64,000 nucleotides of DNA from Mactra quadrangularis (Eukaryota; Mollusca; Bivalvia; Venerida; Mactridae), in NCBI GenBank assembly GCA_025267735.1, contig CM046298.1:27101866-27165865 (forward strand), in the 5' to 3' direction. The notes below the pieces were generated by a model, which was given only the letters and a program-made list of their open reading frames with translations, made no database searches and had not been told where the DNA came from. Shown one piece after another: positions 50,106 through 62,219 of this stretch (position 1 is the first letter of the stretch; each line of letters opens with the position of its first letter). Made by a program: the position numbers and the translations under genes.

Positions 50106-50350
50106 GTTGGTTTTCACGCCGAAGAAACACGTTGTATAGGTCATATCACGGCGGTCAGTCAACCCATTCACCATTCTTGAAAAAGGCTAAATCTTAAGAT
50201 TTGACTGTTAACCATTTACTAGACGCATACTTCTGTCAGTGACTGACAATCACCCTGTATGATTTAGAATCGGTGATAGGAGGGACAATGGAAATTATTT
50301 TATGACCAAACCCCATGAAAGTATGCCCCGTCTGGAAGTCGAATTTAGAG
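50106..50350 (-). mobile_element. SINE family B, diverged
   Basis: Tail ttttcacgccgaagaaacac, body tatcacggcggtcagtcaac and gcatacttctgtcagtgact, with more substitutions than other copies. The head is worn. Confidence 0.78.
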
Positions 50351-50637
50351 CCTCTCGACATACAGAATCAACAAGAAACTATTGAATGCACAGAGGTTCA
50401 CGAAAACAATACTAAATAACTGGAAGGGTGGTTTATACCTTGCCGGCTTCAGCATTTTGTTTTAAATCAGTTAACTCTAGAAATAAATGATACAGAACAA
50501 AAGTGGTGCCATATATTCACTGAATCTGATCAGTATAATCACATATATAATGTGTAAATGTTTGTAATAATTTGAATAAATATAGTTCAATTAACAACAG
50601 AGCTGTAAGAAAGGCATTAAAAGCACAATCTGATTTA

Positions 50638-51050
50638 AAACCGATCTATAATTTTCCGCTCGCCTACTCGCTAATTTAGATCTGGCCGTTTTCTTACGAG
50701 GGTCACGTCCAGGTGACCTTTTCTCATTATGATATCCATGACGAAATTGTTATGTTTAGTAACTTTTTTACATCGTCTAGTTCATGCAATTTGAAATGAG
50801 CCGTCAAATCGCAGACTGTGAATAATACCGCTGTCAAATTAGGTCGCAAACCTTGGTCTAAAAATAGAAATTACGAAATCAAAATGCTATTAATAGTGTT
50901 TCGTTTAGATGAAAGCTACGCATTGATTGGTCGACATAAATGTCATCTTGACGTGACCCTCCATTGGGTTCCAATGTTCTTACAAGGTTCTTAGAGATCC
51001 TGTACAACAACGCTCTACAGGATATCTGTTTACGGAGATCGTTAAAAGCA
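50638..51050 (+). repeat. Dispersed repeat G, copy 1
   Basis: About 400 bp shared with 61826-62215: attttccgctcgcctactcg, ctaatttagatctggcc, gcagactgtgaataataccg, agctacgcattgattggtcg, gctctacaggatatctgttt. No terminal repeats or coding frame were recognised. Confidence 0.82.
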
Positions 51051-51493
51051 CAGCTGTCAAACAAGCCTCTGCATGAACTAGAAATGTAGATATAGAGTTA
51101 TGTACATACCGTCAAATGCCAAGTATTTTGTAATCCTGTTCAGTTAGATTTCCAGGGACAATGAAATAATTGTATTACATGTGAAGTGAAAATTGTTAGA
51201 TAATTAGTACAAATTGTCAACATTCTGGAAAAGTTCCCAAAACTCGCTCTTGTTTAATGTGAACCAAAGGACATTAACCGAATTGCTTTTATTTTGTAAT
51301 TGACTGTAGAAATAGATACAGTTAAATCTGTGTTCAGCAAGAAACGGTATATATGTATTTACTTTTACGGCTTTGATTGGCTAACTTGAACTTTGCGCTT
51401 CTATTAACAACAGAATATCTAACAAAATATTGAACAAGAGTTGTATGGCGCATTTTAATGGTTTTTTTATTTAGATATTCACATGTATGTAAC

Positions 51494-51715
51494 CAGCAGC
51501 GTGTTTAGTTACCCTGAACGTTCCAAAACGTTCCGTAACGGAAGTGTTGGAAGAACTCAACCCATAGACAACTCAACCCGAGACAACTCAATCTCCTACT
51601 AACGGATTGAGTTGTTCCAACTTTGAGTTGAGTTATGCACGGGTTGAGTTGTCTTCGGGTTGAGTTCTCCCGTACCCGTAACGTTAGCTAACAGTAGTTA
51701 CTGAACACGGGGCTG
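51494..51715. mobile_element. Foldback MITE family H, copy 1
   Basis: Ends CAGCAGCGTGTTTAGTTAC and GTTACTGAACACGGGGCTG are inverted. The interior is two inverted blocks of short tandem motifs built on caactcaaccc and gggttgagttg, so most of the 222 bp can fold into one hairpin. Confidence 0.82.
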
Positions 51716-51719
51716 ACCT

Positions 51720-52985
51720 TACTTACAAGTCACTCAGTCTCTTTAGCATGGGTTTAAGTTGAAATACCAAATGATCAAGAAGAAAATACGACTCTTTAAC
51801 TTAGTATCCTAAGACAAAATGCCGTGGGTTTAAAAACAGAACCCATTTATAAAATTTTCAATATTTTATCTTTCGATTCCGATACAATACACGTAACTAT
51901 GTTTTAATTGTCAAGTTTTCTATTCCTTTTGATAGAGCTGTCATTGTTAGCCCATCTCAACATTCGGTTCGAAACACAGTAGGGGTAGTACCATACGGTT
52001 CTCATCATGGCTAACATGGTCGGCCAAAATCTATACATAGCATATGTTTGTAATGTTGATTTATTTTTACCGACAATAAAGAAATATTTGACTTGACTTG
52101 ACATGGTCTGAACCATTATCGACAATGCCTTAACCATGAACCAAACCATGAATACTGGATACTGTATACCCTCATTTGATTTACTTAGTCACTTCTTTCA
52201 TTTTGGTCATCAAGCACTATCGATGGTTTCTTCCTCTTCTAAATATGCTTTTTGTGACAATTCTTTACCAGTTGGTCTTACGATGATTTAAACCGTACGC
52301 ATTTTAGAGAAGTAAGAAAGATCTTAAAAACTTTTCAAACCCTAGTTCTCACATAATAATTCATGTGGTAACTACTAGCAAATTATAATAAAAGCCTAAT
52401 AATGATTTTAAGTTTGTTTATTCTTCTTATATTACTAAAGTCTACAAAACTAGCCTGAAACAAATGTAAATCGTGGACAGAAACGCTTCTAGAAACCAAA
52501 CATTCTTGTATCTACGTATTTATTAATTTTACCAAAAGGAGAGGGTGGGATATTTAATTACCGAGTAGAAACATGGCACATGTGTATTGAATGAGCAATT
52601 AAACATTCGCAAACATATCCTAGTAACTACAAGTACGTTTTCACATCTTAACAATCTAATTTACTCTTGATAATTTAGTTAAAGTTACCCAAGATTCAAG
52701 AAAAAGTAATTCTAACGTGAAAGTAATGAAACTATTCGGAAGTTTTTACATACACTGCCCTCCAAAAGTTCCTTCACAGTACAATGAATTGAATTGCCAC
52801 CTTTTTTCTTGTTCAATTTTGAAGAATCATTATTTCATTGTTTATTTTATTCATTATTCATGCAATGGAAACATAATTTCTGTGAGTATATTTTACTTTT
52901 TGAGTTGCACCATCAGTTATCTATCAGCCTCCAAACATATGGCCAATGCATCTCAATTAACTGATATCAAGTTTGAGATGTTTTG
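51720..52985. other. No recognisable gene
   Basis: AT-rich DNA; no exon or repeat family identified. Confidence 0.4.
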
Positions 52986-52988
52986 TAG

Positions 52989-53275
52989 CCGCCCGGCTAG
53001 CTCAGTTGGTAGCACGCAAGTCTACTGATCGAAAGGTTGTGGGTTCGATTTCCGGGCGGGGCATACTTTCGTGGAGCTTGCCATTCTCCCTCCTACCAAT
53101 GATTTTTAATTATGTAGCACAGTTGTCAGTCGCTGACGAAAGTATGTGCTTAGTAGTTGGTTAACAGCTAAATCCAGAGATTTAGCCTTTCCATGAGGAG
53201 TGAGTAGGTTGACTGATGCCGTTATATGACCTATACAATGTGTTGCGTTAAACCCAACAAAAACAAACAAACAAA
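52989..53275 (+). mobile_element. SINE family B, full-length reference copy
   Basis: The tRNA-like head gcccggctagctcagttggt has a clear A box, and gtgggttcgatttccgggc is the B box. The family body (gcatactttcgtggagctt, gctgacgaaagtatgtgctt, ggttaacagctaaatccag) and the tail tgttgcgttaaaccc with (caaa)n follow. It is not a functional tRNA gene: the anticodon arm does not pair well and the SINE body follows directly. Confidence 0.92.
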
Positions 53276-53702
53276 CATTAAGCATAATTGGAAATTATTC
53301 AGCTATAAAGTGTTTTTATAACTTTTTAAGACTCCATTCAGTTCAATGTAAATTTTGAATGTGTAAAGGAACGTTTGGAGGACAGTGTATCATGAAGCAA
53401 GCAGTAGATTTAATTCTACTTGACTCAATTCATCTAATTAAACAGACCCTTGATTACAATTCTGAGGTAATTAAATTCCATCGTCTTGAGAATAACACTA
53501 TTAAAAGACTATCGACCTGGAAAAAAACTTCTGATAATTAAATTATCAATTACCGAACGATTCTCTTAACTTCATCAAATTAGAATAAATCAGAAATTTA
53601 TCAAACTTTATACGATTTTGTGGTGTGTTCTAGTCCAATGCGATTATCATGTGTGTTTTCTTTTAATTAAGAAAATATTGCTGTCTAAATTTACAATGAC
53701 AA

Positions 53703-53913
53703 CAGTAGCCTGTTTAATTACTCCGAACGTTCCGTAATGTTAGGATCGGAAACAACTCAACCCAAAGACCACTCAACCCGAGACAACCCAACCCTTACTA
53801 CGGGTTGAATAGTCCCAACTTTGGGTTGAGTTATCCATGGGTTAAGTTGTCTACGGGTTGAGTTTTCCCGTGTCCATAACGTTCGCTAACTGTCGTTACT
53901 GAACACGCTGCTG
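53703..53913. mobile_element. Foldback MITE family H, copy 2
   Basis: Ends CAGTAGCCTGTTTAATTAC and GTTACTGAACACGCTGCTG. The interior has caactcaaccc and gggttgagt blocks in inverted order, as in copy 1 about 2 kb to the left. Confidence 0.82.
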
Positions 53914-54149
53914 GTGTGACATTGTTGATCCTGTAAACGAGAAGGGTGTAAGGTGTTCCCAGTGTAAAATTGTGAACCCAGTTCAGAATGTGTTGGTCGT
54001 TTATTTTTCATGGTCATTTGCTATACTGTGTACATGTATCTCAGAAATGGCGATACAGAACTTTCATCTTATGGAACTCTGAGTAGATCTCTCACAAACG
54101 GAGACACCTAATTTGACGATTGTTTTAATTTTATACATCTACCCACACT

Positions 54150-54290
54150 AATCAGGGGCGGGTCCAGGTTTTTTTCTTCCAATTAAAAATGGCTTACATT
54201 TAAAAATGTACACTCATAGACGGGAACATTTTGGAAATTTCAGGGAGGGGGTCCGGACCCCCTGACTCCCTCGCTGGATCCGCCTATGCT
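54150..54290. mobile_element. Short MITE with CAGGGGCGG ends
   Basis: TCAGGGGCGGGTCCAGGTTT at the left and GCTGGATCCGCCTATG at the right form inverted ends. The interior has an inverted gggggtccggaccccctg. Such ends are seen in short hAT-like elements of many animals; here this is inference. Confidence 0.65.
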
Positions 54291-54702
54291 TACAATAAAT
54301 GTTACGTAGTATAGTCACCGAGTAAAACGAATGTTAAAAAATGAATTAATTCTGTTTAGGTCAAGAGCTGATTGTTTTGAGATCATAAAATACAAATCGA
54401 CCAAAACAGAAGTTGACACCAATTGGCGAGGGTATGCATTAAGTACTTAGTTAAAATCCTTGGTCCATAGATCCTAGCTTATCTTGGATCATTACGACTT
54501 ACCAATTATATTATACATGTAAACCACGCTAATATTATTCATGTATGTATATTTAATTCTACGTACATAAGAAAAGAATGTTATTCAATAACACTTTTGC
54601 GGGTCAATGTCACGTATACGAATTTCACGTGACACATATTCGACCAATCACATAAGCGCATTTTCGTAGCACCACTACTATTATAAAATATATCACCACA
54701 GC

Positions 54703-54792
54703 AGCATATTATCAAATATCTTACGATAATATTACAATACAGGAGAAAAGGACTTACGACTTAATAGGTCGTACGACCATTGATAGTTATAT
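54703..54792. mobile_element. Short MITE family I, copy 1
   Basis: cagcatattatcaaatatct, tacgat at the left and gacttacgac...ccattgatag at the right match the element at 57361-57452. Confidence 0.55.
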
Positions 54793-54799
54793 GAATCTA

Positions 54800-56780
54800 A
54801 GCCTACTTGTTTATTGACAAAAGTTGTTTTTAGTAGGTCATTAATTAGTATATTTGTTACTAGTGATCAGGACAGTAAATAGCCACTCTACGATCGTTCT
54901 TATCGTACGACAATCTTAGGACAATAATTGAATCTGACCACTTGTAGCTAGAGTAGAAATAATTGAATCACTAAGTCAATAAGTATTTCATCGTAATCCT
55001 GTCGTAGTACAAAACAGAACTGCTCTAGGCTAGTAATTCAAGAACTTATTTAGCTGTGTTTGAAATCATTATAAGAGATATAGTGTAACACCACATGACA
55101 GATGTATTGTAGCTATTGTCTGTTTTATTTACTGGATTGATGGTTTTGATTTAAAACAAGTCGTTGATCAACCGACATTGGATAGTTTCAAGCCCGCTCT
55201 GATGATCCACTCAACAACCAACTGAAGTCATTGCCAGTTTTTAACCATATTTTAAAAGATGTACATAAGTTTTCATCGCGGTTATGCTCTATGAAGAGTG
55301 ATGCGATTACTGAAAATGATGATGAATAAATATAGACTTAATGTGAATAAGTTTACTGAGCGATTCAACATTTTCGTCAGAGCATTATGTGTTGTAGACG
55401 CAGAGAACGACAACTATGCTACCCTCTATTAGTGTTACATGTATTGTACAAACTAATATTTAACCGAGAGACTTTTGTACCTCAGGTAGGCATTCTTATC
55501 ATGTTGCCTTAAAACTAGCTTGACGTACAAGTACCACATTGCACATCTGCTCCAGGAAGCAAATTCATATCAAACACAGGACATTTCGACTCTTAGGCGG
55601 TCACTCTATCACGATGTATTACATGTAAAAGCTAGCATGAATGACAATGAAGTACTAGTGTCGCTTTGTACCTCTGCTACGAGAGCATGCGTGGTGTATA
55701 GTTATAAATGAAGAGACAAAAGCGATCTAAAATATTTCTAATTAAATAGAATCTGGAGTTTAGGATAACAAATGACTTAAAAAAAATATTTTTTCCGAGT
55801 TGTGCTCGGAAACAATGGAAGGTTCCCACGCGGATGAGATTAGTTTTCCGCCATCGTCCTCAGAAAAGGAGACGTATAATGATTCCATGCAATGGTTTTA
55901 AGTTATCATTTTACAAAACAAAGTAAGCTACGAGTATTCGCACGCATTGTCATTATTTTGTCTGACAACTTTTTCTCACAACTTTTATAAAACATGATGC
56001 AATTTTGTTTAAGAGCATTATTGCACAAGTTAGAAAGTTTTTATACGGTAAAAGAATTCCTGATAGCACTTAAGAAGCGTTATCAACAATCTTTTCACAT
56101 TCTAAATTCCAGAAGACTATCCGATTTCCGAAATTGAATTAGCCAAAGGACAAGCGCAGTAATTCAGCGAAACTTAATACGCTTAAATCGGAAGCAGTTA
56201 TGCGGCTTTACATGAGAAATAGTTCTAGAGTTTAGCCAGATAGAATGGCGCTGTATCGGATAAAGTGTTTAACTATTTTAGACGTAATCGCGTAGTAATA
56301 CAACAGTATTACATTTATTCTGAATTAGAAAGACAATATCCATTGACCGAAAAGAATATATTTTTATTGTAACCAATATAATTATACAATCGTCTGCGGT
56401 TATGCCAAAATGAAAGAAAATATACGTCTGTATATCGAAACAAGAGCCTAGCTACAATGAATAAAATGGTTAATTCATGATATTAACCGATCATATTAAT
56501 ACACAATGCAATGCCTGATACATTTCCAATGATACTACTAAAGCAGTTTCATCATTTTATGATGATTAATAAGTCTAGCCTTAATAGAAGACAAAAATTA
56601 AATATGATATAGTATAATACATAATGCATATAATAAATAATCGTGGAATTCTCTTGTGGACATTTCTGTCACCCTGAATGACATAATAATTTGTCATGGC
56701 TTAGTTTGTTTACATAGACCGCAATTTTAATATTATAGTAAACATTATAAAATAATGCGTAACAATTATATTCATTAAAA
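54800..56780. other. No gene identified
   Basis: AT-rich DNA. Around 55137-55230 a 30-residue frame (GFDLKQVVDQPTLDSF) weakly resembles the endonuclease region of non-LTR retrotransposons; it is too short to call. Confidence 0.35.
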
Positions 56781-56788
56781 TATTGTTC

Positions 56789-57070
56789 TTTTTATTGGGT
56801 TTAATGCTGTGTCAACACAATTTAGGCCATTTTACAGCGTCTAACGCAAATAACCTAGCTTTTCTTGACCCTTGTCTATAACCAGTACTCACCTACCCTT
56901 CCACAAGGCCGGAAACTACTCCACATATCTTATTAATGGAGGAAAATCGACATTTTTGTCAATTTACATGGAAGGATATAACCTCACCGGGTGGGATTCG
57001 AACACGTATCCCCTTTGGGACACGAGATTCCAAATCCCGGTGCGCTACCAACTGCGCTATCGACCCGGGT
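56789..57070 (-). mobile_element. SINE family A, full length
   Basis: Tail gggtttaatgctgtgtcaac, body ccacaaggccggaaact and head complement gctaccaactgcgctatcga. Small plus-strand ORFs here are artefacts. Confidence 0.87.
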
Positions 57071-57360
57071 AATTGCATCGTGGTTATTGTTGCTTAAGTT
57101 AACTAATAATAATCATGTATACGTTTTGAGTTTGAAACAAGTTCTCATTTTTAACGTGCTTTTCTACACTCTGTCAGTCGACCTAAAGACCATGAAGAGA
57201 TTAATCCTGCAGATTTAAGTTTGCAACAAGTAATAAGCACATAAATCAGTCAGTAGTTGACAATTTTCCTTCTTGATACCCAGGTAGAAATAAGAATGAT
57301 CTTAGATATTAGGAAGTATTTCAAAACAAGGTCTCCTTGGATGATGATATGTAAACATGG

Positions 57361-57452
57361 GCAGCATATTATCAAAAATCTTAAGATACTTTAACTATAC
57401 ATCATAGGAAGATTTACGACTAAAATCAGTCGTAAGACCCTTGATAATACGG
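57361..57452. mobile_element. Short MITE family I, copy 2
   Basis: Ends gcatattatcaaaaatctta and gtaagacccttgataatacg are inverted (about 20 bp), shared with the copy at 54703. Confidence 0.6.
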
Positions 57453-57983
57453 TCCTCTGGTTCGAAACTAGAATTCACTAACCATGGATTGTCAGTCAGA
57501 CAGACGCGCTTACATGAATAATTAATACTAATAAAACAGGTTGCCTGTCATACTTCAATACATTTATGAATAAAAGTTCAAATTGAAATATCTCGCAATC
57601 AATAGCATGCTGTTTAAAACAATCATATGCATAATTTTACTCTGAACATATTTCAACAATACAAAAGTATGAAATAAAATGTAAACTACTAAAAGGAAAG
57701 AGGCGGTGATTGACACTATCAGTCCTTTGGGCAAGTAGAAAGGTAGAAATTAACAATTTATTCTTTTAACATACTAGAGTTTCAAACAAACAAAAAACCC
57801 GAAAAAAAACCACGAAAAGAAAATCAATAAAGATTTCATTATAAGCAATCAAAATTGTTATATTTTTTCAAAAGAATAAATATTTTTCAAGTACTTTAGT
57901 TAGAAATGAAGAACGTGTGATATCAGCTTCATCAACGCAATGATTGATTGTTTAGTTATTGCTCTTCATCTTTTCTCTTAGAA

Positions 57984-58335
57984 TTAAAGGTACTAGTTCG
58001 CAGATTTGGTTTATTGTTTCTATAATTCAAAATACCGTTCAATGTCTGTAATTGTGTCAATTATTTTTTTTTATTATTATTTGAAGGCAAACTGACCTAT
58101 ATGTTTCAAGAAATATACAATAAAGGTACAAAAATGCACTACAATAGTCTTTATCGTGACATACGGGGTAGATTTTTACTACATGAAACACCATCATTTG
58201 TAGTTGTATATCACTGTACTAAAATTGTCAATATCGGAACATAATTGTCTCGATTCCAAAAATGCTTCCATACAATTTTAATAGTTTTAAAAAAAGTTGA
58301 TATTTAAGTTGAAATCTGTGAATGAATACCTTTAA
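57984..58335 (-). mobile_element. MITE family D, full copy with TTAA on both sides
   Basis: TTAAAGGTACTAGTTCGCAG at the left and ctgtgaatgaataccTTTAA at the right: inverted ends of about 19 bp flanked by TTAA. It matches 63329-63673 in inverse orientation. TTAA targets are used by piggyBac-type and Kolobok-type elements. Confidence 0.82.
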
Positions 58336-58634
58336 AAGTCAATCATATGGCATTCTGATTCTAGACAAATATGTAAAACAATGTTTTATCACAATATTAC
58401 GATGTTACATAAAAGTTTTACAAGAAAAACAAACGACAGAAACTTCTCAATCATCCCTGGCATTAGAAGACATGGAAACATCAGAGTACAATAAATCTTA
58501 TATATGTATTGATGTTAGTTTATAAATCAAGACTTGATACAATGCTCTCTGAAAGGTCTTGGACATATGAAATTTTAAGAAAGGCTGATTCATGCATACT
58601 GCATGCGATTTTTTTAGTCAAACTTAGTTTTTTG

Positions 58635-58757
58635 TTTTGTTTTTCTTTTTTTTGTTAGGTTTAACGCCCTAGCAACACATTGTATAGGCCATGTAACGGC
58701 GATCAGTCAACCTGCTCACTGTTCCCGGAAAGGCTAAATCTCTGGATTTAGCTGTAA
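58635..58757 (-). mobile_element. SINE family B fragment abutting a MITE D end
   Basis: The tail and first part of the body are present up to ggatttagctgtaatcc. Within a few bases a family D terminal fragment (58764-58816) follows. Confidence 0.78.
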
Positions 58758-58763
58758 TCCAAA

Positions 58764-58816
58764 AGAAAAAAGTTGATATTTAAGTTGAAATCTGTGAATG
58801 AGTACCTTTAACATGG
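58764..58816 (-). mobile_element. Terminal fragment of MITE family D
   Basis: aaagttgatatttaagttga and tctgtgaatgagtaccTTTAA. Only this end is present. Confidence 0.7.
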
Positions 58817-59814
58817 TGCACGTTCTCGAGGTAAGTACATTTGGTCAATAACAAAAGATAATATTTATAATTTAAGACAGTTGATACTTATACACAAAAC
58901 TTACGACAGTTGATACTCATACACAAAACTTACGAAAGAAATCATCGTATGTCCTTTCGCAACAGGTTTGATAAAAACACACGAAAAATTATCAAAAGAT
59001 ATACATGTGCATGTATTTGTAATTTTAGTGTATGTTAGTAGTTTCAGTAGCAATTTTAGATACGAAAACATAGACAATTATGCATGAATCTGAATGTAAC
59101 GTAGTCATACGATGCTTTGTACAAGGGCTCACACGGGCTCACACGAGTATCCATACAGTCATTGAACTATTACCATCCATGCAACTAGGCTAGTACTTTT
59201 ATACAACGATTCACCATTTCATGCATTCTATTAAACTATGTCAATTTAATGTCTTTATAAAACTATCTCCTGCTTTGAGTTTAACATTTGAGTAGAATTA
59301 ATGTCAGATTTTATAAACACAAAATTGTTTAGTCAATACAATTTAAATGATAAATTAGAAGTATGACCGTTTTATTCTAGTTTATGATGTGGTTAGATAC
59401 TGTAATTTAAATAAACGGGGTCATTTCATATCATCAGAAGTTTGGGGAAATTCAATTTTGTACAATCTTACAGCAAAACTCTGGTTCTTTAAATACTTGC
59501 ATCAACTTGTAAAATGTGACTCAAACCATGGCAACTATTCTCGTTCCTATCCTATCCTATAGGATACAATGACAAGCGATAACCTTGATAACCTCTAGGT
59601 ACGAGAATGATGGCGACCCACACTGTTCTGAGACAAAATTACAATATACATGAATTATGTATATATAGCGCTTTTGACTAGGAACTGTGCTGGCCGTCTT
59701 TGACCTAAACATGTATTGTAGTTTGTTGAAACAGAATTTGAATAGCCATAATAAAATACAAAAAAAAAATACAAGAGATAACACAAAGACACATCAAATG
59801 TTCTTATAAAAAAT

Positions 59815-60205
59815 CGCTTATGCGTTGGTTATCTAACTAAAAGTAAAACCAGTATACTAAACGCTCCGCATCGCCGATACATAAGATAAATACACAACAA
59901 GCTAAATAAATTAGATACTGCACATAACACAACAGCATAACTTAGACTTACACACAACACTAAACTAAAATAACAACAAATTAACAAAAACAATAATTCA
60001 TCCGTTAAAACATCAGAATCAACACTAATAACTATAGTATCAACAAAACAACACAAAGAAGAAACAAAAATCACAACAAAAACAAACAACGACCCTAACA
60101 ACGATTCAATTAACATAAAAGCAACAACCAAACTTAAGAGTAACATTAATAATATCTAAAAATAACTACAACCCAACAATCACAACAACATCATCAACAA
60201 TAAAT
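59815..60205. other. Strand-skewed, G-poor A/C-rich tract
   Basis: About 390 bp with very little G on the plus strand and many aac/caa motifs. On the minus strand a frame of 105 residues is open and very hydrophobic (Leu, Val, Ser, Cys). It may be a decayed AAC-type microsatellite or a nuclear insertion of mitochondrial DNA; I cannot match it to a mitochondrial gene by eye. Confidence 0.55.
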
Positions 60206-60782
60206 CAGCAAGTTATGATCGTTCAGGGAATACATGTAAAACTAATTTCTAAATCTCTAATTACCAAAACCTCTGTATCTCAAGTTGTTTATTGATTACC
60301 CCAAAAATAACAAAATGCAAATATATTCGTCGATCCTCTGATCAGTTATACTTAATAGCTCATCTACGATTACATTGTGGATAAACGTTAGACAAGCACT
60401 TGAGACATCTTAAATGGCAAAATGTTATAACATGTAAATGGGCGGCCAAGAAAATGAGAGAAGGAAATGTAAATAGCCTCGTTATAAGATGATCAGGGGA
60501 GTTCTTTTAAAGACTGATCTGATATACGGGAAAGCTCCATTTACAATTTCAGGATAATTTATTGTGCTCTTCTCCTGTAGTTATTGTATTGATTCAGTGA
60601 TCCAGGTCACACATGTGTTTAGTTATCATTTGCTAGGACTGCCAATACTGGGTGATTTTGTTTTGTTTTATACTCGACGAAAATGCATGAGAAGTCCGGT
60701 CTATGGCATTAACAGTTTGCTGGTTGACCAAGACAACCAAGTTAGACTAATATTATTTTGATTCTTTGAGACAACGATATAT

Positions 60783-61160
60783 ACTGACACGCAAAACAAA
60801 CTATACACTCAGTAAAAGACATATTTCACATACAAAGTAAACTTCAATGTAGGTATGTTTGGTATCATTATTTAGTAAAATCTTTTTGCCACATATCTAT
60901 GTTAATTTCATTAATTTTCAGTTAATATCTTAAGCATGATTAACGTTTAAAGAGAGAGGGGCGAAAAGTAAAAGTTACAGACGTTCTTTGTTTTTCTTTG
61001 TATTAACTTTAGAAAAGTTTAATAATGTGATTATACATCAATATTTGGTACATGTATGTCCACCACGTCTACGGATCACGGCAAACAATCGTAAACGCAT
61101 AGACCAGCCGTAACGTCTAATGACGTTGATGGGATTATTTACTAAGTTAATACAAATAGT
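60783..61160 (+). repeat. Dispersed repeat F, copy 2 (uninterrupted)
   Basis: Matches 26643-27268 without the inserted MITE. It preserves ttgccacatatctatgttaa at the point where the other copy is interrupted. Confidence 0.82.
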
Positions 61161-61825
61161 CAATTTCAACAACCGTTTCATTTATTTAAATTTCTTACAC
61201 TTGTCATGTATATTCAAGCATTTAATTGAATGTGCCCGACATTATGAATCGACACACATTTAACCAGTTCTAAATCTAAAAGAAAATACAAGTTAAACAT
61301 CAATTCTTGCATTGAAATTGTACTGTAATGTTGTATTCATATTGAATTTGTTCACATGTATTTATTCTGTAAACTGTGGCGAAATAAAATATATGTTCTC
61401 CTCGGTTCTGTTCTTACATTCAAGCCTAAGACCAAATCAAGTCCAAATGCATTTAGCTTAAATTTAAGAAACTCACACAGAATTAACGACACTGTAAAAC
61501 TTTCCTGATTGAAAACATCGTAGAGATAGGATGAAACAAAACAACGATGTACGGGGATCATAACACTGTTTCTTTTACAAAATCACTCATTTGTCACACC
61601 AAACAATGTCAGTTTCACCTAAATGGACAAAAACAAACATTCCAGACTTGTTATTCTGTATATTTATGACTTTGTTTTCTGTAAAGATTTGGTTATTGTC
61701 GGGTTGCTGCCACTGGGCACTCGTATCATATAAATACTACACTTGTGAGAGTGTTAAATGCCAGCAGCACAGTATTTTCTTATGTTAACGATGCTAAGTT
61801 CGAACATAGTAAATTGGTAATCTGA

Positions 61826-62215
61826 TTAAAACCCGATCTAAAATTTTCCGCTCGCCTACTCGCTAATTTAGATCTGGCCTTTTTCAAACGAAGGTCACGT
61901 TCAGGAGACCTTTTCTCATCATAATATTCATGACGAAATTGTTATGATACGTAACTTGTTTACATCGTCTACGTCGCAATTTGAAATGAGCCGCCCAATG
62001 GCAGACTGTGAATAATACCGCTGTGAAATTAGCATGCAAACCTTGGTCTCAAATAGAAATTACGAAATCAAAATGTGATTAATAGTGTTTTCGTCTAGAT
62101 GAAAGCTACGCATTGATTGGTCGACACAAAGTTCATCTCGACGTGACCTTCCACGGAGACAGTAGAGATCCTGTATGACAACGCTCTACAGGATATCTGT
62201 TTACGGAGATTGAGT
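61826..62215 (+). repeat. Dispersed repeat G, copy 2
   Basis: The direct counterpart of 50638-51050, with a deletion of about 30 bp near 62150 relative to the other copy. Confidence 0.82.
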
Positions 62216-62219
62216 AAAT

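Noticed and set aside
52989..53060. tRNA gene
   Set aside because: A and B boxes are clear, but the anticodon arm is poor and the SINE body follows directly; the same heads recur at 27.9, 46.1 and 57.0 kb.
55137..55230. LINE endonuclease fragment
   Set aside because: Only about 30 residues with a loose QVVDQPT resemblance and a stop; not enough to call.
59557..59784. 75-residue hydrophobic minus-strand ORF
   Set aside because: A low-complexity AT-rich frame with no motif.
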